Part shown: piece after piece, positions 1 through 4,381 of the stretch
How positions within the stretch are numbered: position 1 is the first letter of the stretch
Layout of the letters: the number at the start of each line of letters is the position of its first letter
Translations under genes and position numbers: made by a program
Assembly: GCA_027031945.1 (NCBI GenBank)
Contig: JALVPE010000046.1
Span: 1-5,047 of the forward strand
Direction: 5' to 3'
Length of the DNA: 5,047 bases
Origin: Candidatus Moraniibacteriota bacterium
GTDB taxonomy: Bacteria > Patescibacteriota > Minisyncoccia > Moranbacterales > GCA-2747515
Notes under the pieces: generated by a model
The model's database searches: none
The model's input: only the letters and a program-made list of their open reading frames with translations
Told to the model about the DNA's origin: nothing

Positions 1-2
1 AT

Positions 3-806
3 TTAGGTTATATAATGGAAATGGCATCAGGTATGATCCCGCTAGAGAACCTGTTAAGGCCAACTAGTAGTGAAAACTGGTGGATTGAAACTGGCGGGTT
101 GAAGAAAAGATTGAGGATTTTAAAGAAGTTATCGAATATATTGGCGGAACTTCATAGCAGGGGACTGGTGTACGGTGATCTTTCTCCTAAAAATATTTTT
201 GTATCTGAAAAACGATATTTGCTTATGATTACACCTTTTTTATTTTTATACACAATTGCTTTTTTGTATTGTATTTCATTTAAAGTCAAGTATGGTGTAT
301 TCATTAGTAGTTTTTTGGGTGTTAGTTTAATAATTTTAGGAATCAGAATGCATCAAGGTATGATATTATTACCTAATAAACATTATGGATTGGAGTATTA
401 TACACCACAACCAGATTACAATTCTGCATATAATGCAATTAAAGTGAGTGGTTTTGATCCAGATGATACCATTATTTCACCAAATCCATATATAGATATT
501 ATTTATTTAGGTAAAGCTGATTATGTAATACCATGGTCATTGACCGGTAGAGAAGATGAAACAAATTTATTAAATAGTCGAGATTTTCATTCTGGTGCAA
601 AAAAACTTAGTGGTAAGGGTAAAAAAACAGGTATGGATAAAATTGAAAGTTTAAGAAAAAAAGGGGATGTATATGTTGTTTTGGATTCATTGTCTGTACG
701 TCGTATGAAATTTGATATTTGGGATGATATTACAGATTTAGGTGAGGAGATTTTTACAACAGGGGATGAAGATAAAGTTTCTGTTTTTGTCTTTATACAA
801 AAATAA
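3..806 (+). CDS. Chimeric reading frame: kinase-like fragment joined to C-terminal part of GT39-type membrane glycosyltransferase (5' partial)
   Basis: The frame is open to the left edge, so the first ATG (base 15) is probably internal; the reading before it, GYIMEMASGMIPL, looks like the hinge of a protein kinase. Numbering from that ATG, residues 1-65 are kinase-like: LAELHSRGLVYGDLSPKNIFVSE resembles the catalytic loop (Asp55, Asn60) of bacterial kinases of the helix-hairpin-helix-associated type. No N-lobe, DFG or C-lobe follows. From about residue 66 the protein changes character: KRYLLMITPFLFLYTIAFLY (66-85) and residues 93-111 are membrane segments, then a soluble tail of about 150 residues contains SAYNAIK and IDIIYLGKADYVIPW. 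This layout matches the last helices and extracytoplasmic tail of GT39/ArnT-like glycosyltransferases, which move sugars from polyprenyl-phosphate carriers outside the membrane; the catalytic N-terminus is missing. GC falls from about 41% (1-180) to about 24% (241-360), by hand count. Either an assembly chimera or a real recombination; neither half looks functional alone. Confidence 0.6.
   Translation, partial: LGYIMEMASGMIPLENLLRPTSSENWWIETGGLKKRLRILKKLSNILAELHSRGLVYGDLSPKNIFVSEKRYLLMITPFLFLYTIAFLYCISFKVKYGVFISSFLGVSLIILGIRMHQGMILLPNKHYGLEYYTPQPDYNSAYNAIKVSGFDPDDTIISPNPYIDIIYLGKADYVIPWSLTGREDETNLLNSRDFHSGAKKLSGKGKKTGMDKIESLRKKGDVYVVLDSLSVRRMKFDIWDDITDLGEEIFTTGDEDKVSVFVFIQK
195..221 (+). other. 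Putative junction between kinase-like and GT39-like sequence
   Basis: The protein switches from the kinase catalytic loop (ending about VSE at base 209) to a GT39-type membrane segment (starting about KRYLL at base 210). Base composition changes at about the same place. No repeat or insertion-sequence end is visible at the join. The exact breakpoint cannot be placed from one sequence. The join could be microhomology-mediated or an assembly artefact near a contig end. Confidence 0.5.
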
Positions 807-820
807 AAATATGTTATACT
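792..820 (+). promoter_or_regulatory. Promoter with extended -10 for the Gly-Tyr-rich protein gene
   Basis: An extended -10, TGTTATACT, lies at 812-820. A weak -35, TTTATA, lies at 792-797, with a 17-base spacer. Transcription would start near 827, giving a leader of about 20 bases before the ATG at 848. The -35 overlaps the last codons of the upstream gene. No Shine-Dalgarno sequence is seen in the leader. The call comes from consensus matching only. Confidence 0.55.
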
Positions 821-847
821 GAAATAGTAAATAGTTATATTAAAAGT

Positions 848-1363
848 ATGAAGAATTTTTTGATTTATGCTACAAGTTTTTTATTGATGTTTGTAGTTAT
901 GTATGGGATTGGATTTCTAGCACCTATTTCTGTATTTGGTTTTGGTTATGGCTATGGTTATGATTGCGGTGGCGGATATGGATATGGATATTCTTGTAGT
1001 GATTCAGAAGATGATGGTTCGGGTGATTCTGAAAAACCAACAGATTCAAGTGACGCAAAAGTTCTAAAAGATAAGGATGAAATAAGTGGAACAGTTAAAC
1101 AAAAATATAATCACTATAAGAAAAAATACAAAAATGCAAGTGCAAAACAATATTATAGGCAAATCAAGACATTAAAAAAAGGAAATAAACAGGATTTTGC
1201 AAAATATTTGCAAATGCATAATTTATATAAACAGTATAAACATTTGTCAACATCAGAAGCTGAAGAAATTTTAAATCCAATAGAATTTATGGAATATAAA
1301 AAGTATAGAAAGTATCATGGATATAAAAGATATAAGCAATTAAGAAAACAATTGGGTAAATAA
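848..1363 (+). CDS. Hypothetical Gly-Tyr-rich secreted or membrane-anchored protein
   Basis: I do not recognise a family for this 171-residue protein. Residues 3-30 form one long hydrophobic stretch after a single lysine, fitting an uncleaved anchor or a signal peptide; no clear A-x-A cleavage site is visible. Next comes a low-complexity segment (31-50) with two GYGYGY runs, each followed by a cysteine (Cys40, Cys50) that could form a disulfide if exported. Residues 51-80 are acidic and Ser/Asp-rich. Residues 83-171 are strongly basic, rich in Lys and Tyr and probably helical, with a loosely repeated pattern: an F-x-x-Y start (117-120, 147-150) and a YKxYKxL end (127-133, 159-165). The opposite charges of the middle and tail could support self-assembly or binding of acidic polymers such as nucleic acid or anionic glycan; that is inference. 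It appears to be a single-gene unit, with its own promoter upstream and a terminator just after its stop. Confidence 0.75.
   Translation: MKNFLIYATSFLLMFVVMYGIGFLAPISVFGFGYGYGYDCGGGYGYGYSCSDSEDDGSGDSEKPTDSSDAKVLKDKDEISGTVKQKYNHYKKKYKNASAKQYYRQIKTLKKGNKQDFAKYLQMHNLYKQYKHLSTSEAEEILNPIEFMEYKKYRKYHGYKRYKQLRKQLGK
944..991 (+). repeat. Hexanucleotide repeats encoding Gly-Tyr runs
   Basis: Two blocks of three Gly-Tyr codon pairs flank DCGG. The first (944-961) uses GGT or GGC for glycine and the second (974-991) uses only GGATAT. The different glycine codons suggest each block grew or was homogenised separately. The unit is six bases, so changes in copy number keep the frame. Confidence 0.6.
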
Positions 1364-1368
1364 ATTAT

Positions 1369-1403
1369 AAAACTGTATACAATTTGTGTACAGTTTTTGT
1401 TTT
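1369..1403 (+). terminator. Rho-independent terminator after the Gly-Tyr-rich gene
   Basis: The left arm AAAACTGTATAC (1369-1380) pairs with GTGTACAGTTTT (1386-1397) over 12 pairs, including one G-U pair, around a five-base loop AATTT. A T-rich tail interrupted by one G runs from 1394 to 1403. The hairpin begins five bases after the TAA stop. The A-rich start of the stem could also work in the opposite direction, but no minus-strand gene approaches it. Confidence 0.8.
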
Positions 1404-1426
1404 GTGGTATATTTAAGTTACATAAT
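1397..1426 (+). promoter_or_regulatory. Possible weak promoter for the SIMPL gene
   Basis: TTGTTT (1397-1402) and CATAAT (1421-1426) are spaced by 18 bases and lie directly after the upstream terminator stem. A promoter is expected here because the terminator separates the two genes. The region is so AT-rich that other -10 choices exist, such as TTAAAT at 1426-1431. No Shine-Dalgarno sequence precedes the ATG at 1444. Confidence 0.3.
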
Positions 1427-1443
1427 TAAATAATAAAAAATAT

Positions 1444-2190
1444 ATGGAATTAAAATCAACAACTTTGACGAATATATTCCTCGTAGGAATTTTTGTTATG
1501 ATGGCATACTTGGTTTTTTCAAATCGAGATGTGACAATAAATAACAATTCAGATATGGAAAATACGATTGCAGTAGAGGGAACTGCAGAAACTTTTGCTA
1601 AACCGGATACTGCATCAGTTTCATTTTCTATCACAAAAAAAGCACCTACTACTGATGTAGCTATGGATTCGGTAAATAAGAGGATCTCTGAACTTGTTAG
1701 CCAACTAAAAACAGTTGGAATAGAACAAAAAGATATTAAAACGACAAATTATGATGTTTATCCAGACTATTCATATAATGATGGCAAACAAAAGTTTGAA
1801 GGTTATCGCGTGACTCAAAATATTAAAGTCGTTATTCGTAATATAAATAAGGCTTCCGATGTATTAGCTACTGTGAATACTGCAGGAGTTGATAATGTAT
1901 CACGACTTACTTTTTATGTGGATGATACAGATGCAATAAAGGGACAATTGCGTAGTGATGCGATTAAAGATGCGAAAGAAAAAGCAAAAAAGATTGCGAA
2001 AGATTTGGGTGTGTCACTTGGTAATGTCGTGGGATATGATGAGTATGGAAATGATAATAATATGGAGTCACTTCCTATGACAAAACGCTCTTATACTTCA
2101 GAAAATATGGCACCAGTAGCAGATGCAGTTGTGCCAACAGGGGAGAATCAATTTACTTCAAGTGTTAGTGTTATTTATAAGATTCAGTAG
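1444..2190 (+). CDS. SIMPL domain-containing protein (DUF541, YggE-like), membrane-anchored
   Basis: This 248-residue protein has an N-terminal membrane segment (about 10-26) after a short Lys-containing start, so the rest lies outside the membrane. Residues 40-248 match the SIMPL/DUF541 pattern: an opening GTAETFAKPDTASVSFSI (46-63), a helix ending at GIEQKDIKTTNYDVYPDY (92-109), then GYRVTQNIKVVIRNINKASD (120-139), and RSDAIKDAKEKAKKIAKDLG (170-189) followed by LGNVVGYDEYG. The family includes E. coli YggE, linked to oxidative-stress protection, and BP26 of Brucella, which forms ring-like oligomers; the biochemical role is not settled. The length is normal and no catalytic motif is expected. 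Upstream is the terminator of the preceding gene. Downstream is a REPIN-like inverted repeat that may end transcription. The family call is firm and the role uncertain. Confidence 0.9.
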   Translation: MELKSTTLTNIFLVGIFVMMAYLVFSNRDVTINNNSDMENTIAVEGTAETFAKPDTASVSFSITKKAPTTDVAMDSVNKRISELVSQLKTVGIEQKDIKTTNYDVYPDYSYNDGKQKFEGYRVTQNIKVVIRNINKASDVLATVNTAGVDNVSRLTFYVDDTDAIKGQLRSDAIKDAKEKAKKIAKDLGVSLGNVVGYDEYGNDNNMESLPMTKRSYTSENMAPVADAVVPTGENQFTSSVSVIYKIQ

Positions 2191-2194
2191 TTTG

Positions 2195-2297
2195 TGTCAT
2201 TCCTGCGAAGCCTGCCTGTCCGGTAGGCGGGGCAGGAATCTATCAAGCAGTGTATTGATAATTTTATAGAAAGATTTCTGCCTTCGCAGGAATGACA
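2195..2297. repeat. REPIN-like inverted pair of hairpins with a nested GC-rich insertion
   Basis: The outer arms TGTCATTCCTGCGAAG (2195-2210) and its exact complement (2282-2297) form a 16-base terminal inverted repeat. Each end is itself a hairpin: on the right, ATTTCTGC and GCAGGAAT (2274-2293) flank a four-base CTTC loop. On the left the same module, ATTCCTGC (2199-2206) and GCAGGAAT (2232-2239), is split by about 21 extra bases (roughly 2211-2231) holding their own hairpin, GCCTG with TAGGC. Removing those bases restores a left hairpin matching the right one. About 34 AT-rich bases separate the halves. A T-rich stretch (2298-2311) follows, so on the plus strand the whole may also terminate the SIMPL transcript. 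No REP-associated transposase is in the window. Confidence 0.75.
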
Positions 2298-2311
2298 TAT
2301 TTTTGTTTTTT

Positions 2312-2315
2312 AGGA
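2312..2315 (+). promoter_or_regulatory. Possible ribosome binding site for the pyrophosphatase gene
   Basis: AGGA lies nine bases before the ATG at 2325. This is the only plausible Shine-Dalgarno sequence ahead of a start in the window, and it supports 2325 over the in-frame ATG at 2292, which falls inside the repeat element. Confidence 0.4.
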
Positions 2316-2324
2316 AAATTGATT

Positions 2325-2858
2325 ATGAAAATACAATTTATAACGGGAAATGTGAATAAATTTAAGGAAGTTCAAAAATTTATTCCAAATTTAAAACAAT
2401 TAGATATTGATTTGCCTGAAATTCAAGAGATAGATGCAAAGGAAGTTATAAAAGCAAAGTTAAAAGAAGCCCAAAAACATCACAAAGGTAATTTAGTTGT
2501 AGAAGACACGTCTTTGTATCTAGATTGCTTAAATGGATTACCGGGTCCGCTTATTAAATGGTTTGAAAAAAGTATTGGAAATGAAGGGCTTTATGATATT
2601 GCACAAAAATATGACAATTACAATGCAATTGCAAAAACAGTAGTGGGATATAGTGATAGTGAAGGAAATATCAATTTTTTTGAAGGAGTAATTGAGGGTA
2701 AAATTGTAAAACCTCAAGGAAATACTAATTTTGGTTGGGACCCAATTTTTGTGCCTAATGGACAAGAAAAAACTTTTGCTCAGATGAGTAAAGAAGAAAA
2801 AAATAAAATCAGTATGAGGAAATTTGCTTTTGAAAAGTTGAGGGATTTTTTGCAGTAG
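2325..2858 (+). CDS. rdgB: Non-canonical purine NTP pyrophosphatase (ITPA/RdgB/HAM1 family)
   Basis: The enzyme removes ITP, dITP and XTP from the nucleotide pool by hydrolysis to the monophosphate and pyrophosphate, in the cytosol. The 177-residue protein carries the family blocks in order: FITGNVNKFKEV (5-16), VVEDTSLYLDCLNGLPGP (58-75) with the acidic pair Glu60-Asp61, NFGWDPIFVP (135-144) and TFAQMSKEEKNKISMR (150-165). GLPGPLIKWF is closer to the ITPA-type sequence of archaea and eukaryotes than to E. coli RdgB. The usual SHR near the end is SMR here (Met164). Length is near normal, although the last residues adjoin a palindromic element that supplies the TAG stop. I start at 2325 because homology begins at MKIQFITGN; starting at 2292 would add MTYFCFLGKLI from the repeat. 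It may be read from the SIMPL promoter or from an unseen one in the gap. Confidence 0.9.
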   Translation: MKIQFITGNVNKFKEVQKFIPNLKQLDIDLPEIQEIDAKEVIKAKLKEAQKHHKGNLVVEDTSLYLDCLNGLPGPLIKWFEKSIGNEGLYDIAQKYDNYNAIAKTVVGYSDSEGNINFFEGVIEGKIVKPQGNTNFGWDPIFVPNGQEKTFAQMSKEEKNKISMRKFAFEKLRDFLQ

Positions 2859-2902
2859 AAACGCAACTTACTTACCGGCGGGTATGTTAATTACGTCTCT
2901 AC
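2855..2902. repeat. Decayed 48-base GTAG...CTAC palindrome between convergent genes
   Basis: GTAGAAACG (2855-2863) and CGTCTCTAC (2894-2902) are inverted copies with one mismatch, and pairing continues imperfectly inward to a TACC and GGTA core. The ends match the GTAGAGACG arms of the elements inside the flippase and kinase genes. The TAG in the left end is the stop codon of the pyrophosphatase gene. The element fills nearly all the 54 bases between the convergent genes and could act as a two-way terminator, but there is no long T tract. Confidence 0.6.
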
Positions 2903-2912
2903 AATGAAATTT

Positions 2913-4238
2913 TTAATAATTTGATTTGCTTTTAAAAAATTTTAAATACATAAAAATCAGTGCAGTAATGCCCATAAATGTGGCAGTGCAGGAAAAAGTT
3001 ATTGCAGTTGCTTGTAAGCCGTAAACAGGTAGAAAGTGTATGTTTGCACTAATTCCTCCGATGAGTGCTATGGCGGTGATGCTGGCTGACACTCGTGTCA
3101 TATTTGCGCCGTTAAACACTGATGCAAGTACAAAAAATATTGTTATAAATATAGTACCACCGAGCAAATATGGTATTAAGGGGGCTGCTGGTAAGAATTT
3201 ATCACCAAAAAACATTGTAATGAGAAATTCTGGCATCAAAGCCATGATTATTGCAGAAGGTATTAAAATTGCAAAAAGAAAAAGAATAACTTTTTTGAGT
3301 AGATCTTGAATTTGAGCATGATCTTTTTTCTTTGCGAGATCTGACATAGTAGGGAAAAGTATAAAAGTGAGTGCAAACATCACATAGTAGGGAATGAGAG
3401 CAATGGTGAATGCTGCATTATAGAGTCCAGTGTTTGTGTCACTGTGTGTTATCGCTTTGATAAGATACATATCTGCACGGATATAAAATTCGTAAAAAAC
3501 CAAGAACAATATAAATCCACCAGCATAAGTAAGTATTTTTTTGTAAGAATATTTTTCTTTGGATGTATTACTATTTTTGTCATCGTGTAGAGACGCATTG
3601 CAATGCGTCTTTACTTTTTGCGTGTGTTCGTCTTCTTCTGCCTTGATAAAAAACATTTCAATGATTATGGCAACTACAAAAACACTCAATGGTGCAAGTA
3701 TTGAGCCATAAATTGCACCATTTAATCCTATAAAATAAGCAAGTCCTACAATCCACGCAATACGAAATATACCACGAGCAATTTTCATAGTTGTCATTGC
3801 TTTGAAATATTTTAATCCGTTGAAGTATAATACATGAAAAGATGAAATAGCAAATGCAGGAATAACAAATGCACTCAGTCTAAATAATGGCGTAAGACTT
3901 GAGTCGTTAAAAGCTTCAGCAATAACAGGTGCTAACACAAAAAATATAGCAGTAAGTGAAGATATTATGATAATTTGGAGTATTGCTGCATTTTTGCGAA
4001 TTGCTCGTATGCGAGCCCAATTCCCGAGATTTTCACTGATGCGTTTCATCATGGCAGTTGGGATGGAACGACCAGCAAGAAGAATTATCATAGTCGTAAA
4101 ACCAATTACGAGGCTGTAACGTCCATAATCAGCCACACCAAGCATACGCCCAAGCCCCATATTAACGACATAGCTAGAGATATTATAAATAAATTCTGCT
4201 ACTGCTAATATTATAAATGATGTTTTTAGTTTGGACAT
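2913..4238 (-). CDS. Polysaccharide flippase / oligosaccharide exporter (Wzx-like, MOP superfamily)
   Basis: This 441-residue protein is largely hydrophobic, with about 12 membrane segments (roughly 7-25, 41-57, 85-108, 117-138, 155-171, 173-197, 234-252, 272-296, 315-335, 353-376, 384-402, 405-432). The N-terminal VVNMGLGRMLGVADYGRYSL (24-43) is typical of the Polysacc_synt/Wzx family, which flips lipid-linked glycan units across the inner membrane; GDKFLPAAPLIPYLLG (345-360) fits a conserved late block. Length is normal. The substrate cannot be read from sequence. The hydrophilic stretch at about 200-233, between the two halves, contains a translated 28-base palindrome at residues 209-218 (VKTHCNASLH), which looks like an in-frame insertion. 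There is no Shine-Dalgarno sequence; the start context CATAAATATG is shared with the kinase gene upstream. A TAAAAT -10-like box lies 11 bases before the start. The convergent neighbour is the pyrophosphatase gene. Confidence 0.88.
   Translation of the reverse strand: MSKLKTSFIILAVAEFIYNISSYVVNMGLGRMLGVADYGRYSLVIGFTTMIILLAGRSIPTAMMKRISENLGNWARIRAIRKNAAILQIIIISSLTAIFFVLAPVIAEAFNDSSLTPLFRLSAFVIPAFAISSFHVLYFNGLKYFKAMTTMKIARGIFRIAWIVGLAYFIGLNGAIYGSILAPLSVFVVAIIIEMFFIKAEEDEHTQKVKTHCNASLHDDKNSNTSKEKYSYKKILTYAGGFILFLVFYEFYIRADMYLIKAITHSDTNTGLYNAAFTIALIPYYVMFALTFILFPTMSDLAKKKDHAQIQDLLKKVILFLFAILIPSAIIMALMPEFLITMFFGDKFLPAAPLIPYLLGGTIFITIFFVLASVFNGANMTRVSASITAIALIGGISANIHFLPVYGLQATAITFSCTATFMGITALIFMYLKFFKSKSNY
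3587..3614. repeat. 28-base palindrome translated within the flippase gene
   Basis: The left half is GTAGAGACGCATTG (3587-3600). The right half (3601-3614) is its reverse complement except for T instead of C at 3611. There is no loop, so it is a true palindrome. It is read in frame 0 (GTA first) on the minus strand, giving VKTHCNASLH at residues 209-218 of a cytosolic-type loop. Its GC content is above its surroundings. No target duplication is seen at the edges. Confidence 0.8.
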
Positions 4239-4255
4239 ATTTATGAATAATTTTA
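4236..4255 (-). promoter_or_regulatory. Possible near-leaderless promoter and start region of the flippase gene
   Basis: On the minus strand TAAAAT (4255-4250) is followed by 11 bases and the ATG. The kinase gene has TATACT, 12 bases and ATG, with a nearly identical spacer (TATTCATAAAT here, TATCTCATAAAT there). Both would give leaders of only a few bases. The -35 is not convincing, and in AT-rich DNA the -10 match alone is weak. Confidence 0.3.
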
Positions 4256-4272
4256 AATTTCAAATGAAATTT
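4255..4272. repeat. AT-rich inverted repeat upstream of the flippase gene
   Basis: AAATTTCA (4255-4262) and TGAAATTT (4265-4272) are exact complements separated by AA. It lies just upstream of the possible -10, where an operator could sit. In DNA this AT-rich an 8-base inverted repeat can arise by chance, so the role is uncertain. Confidence 0.3.
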
Positions 4273-4295
4273 TAATTTATAATGATTTAATGTTT

Positions 4296-4380
4296 GAGGA
4301 AGGTTTGCACGCCCCCATCCGCCCTCTACCTCATCGGCAGATAAATATCGGGCACCTTCCCCCAGAGGGAGAAGGGGGGG
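4296..4380. repeat. GC-rich intergenic repeat-like element between kinase and flippase genes
   Basis: This stretch is far more GC-rich than its surroundings and ends sharply against AT-rich DNA on its left. It holds GGAAGGT (4298-4304) with its complement ACCTTCC (4354-4360). Inside the right end is a hairpin in which CCTTC (4355-4359) pairs with GAAGG (4371-4375), with CCC and GGG continuing inward around a three-base AGA loop. It ends in a run of seven G (4374-4380), two bases before the kinase stop codon at 4382. It looks like a dispersed intergenic repeat. It could weakly terminate or stabilise the kinase transcript, but no T tract follows the hairpin on the minus strand. Confidence 0.55.
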
Positions 4381-4381
4381 G

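Noticed and set aside
15..806. A genuine bifunctional kinase-glycosyltransferase
   Set aside because: The kinase part lacks its N-lobe in the window plus DFG and C-lobe, and the glycosyltransferase part lacks its catalytic N-terminal half.
1413..1634. Minus-strand frame of 73 codons
   Set aside because: It lies opposite the start of the SIMPL gene, has no family-like sequence, and is explained by antisense reading of a real gene.
2242..2270. Promoter for the pyrophosphatase gene inside the repeat spacer (TATAGA at 2265-2270)
   Set aside because: No -35 at suitable spacing; the match is no better than expected in AT-rich DNA.
2195..2297. Small RNA or riboswitch in the SIMPL-pyrophosphatase gap
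   Set aside because: The structure is an exact inverted repeat with repeat-family character, and no known riboswitch core is visible.
2538..2765. Minus-strand frame of 75 codons
   Set aside because: It lies wholly inside the pyrophosphatase gene on the opposite strand, and the sense protein has all family motifs.
3040..3309. Plus-strand frame of 89 codons
   Set aside because: Antisense to the flippase gene, with no recognisable domain or start signal.
3975..4208. Plus-strand frame of 77 codons
   Set aside because: Antisense to the flippase N-terminus; composition reflects the complement of membrane-segment codons.
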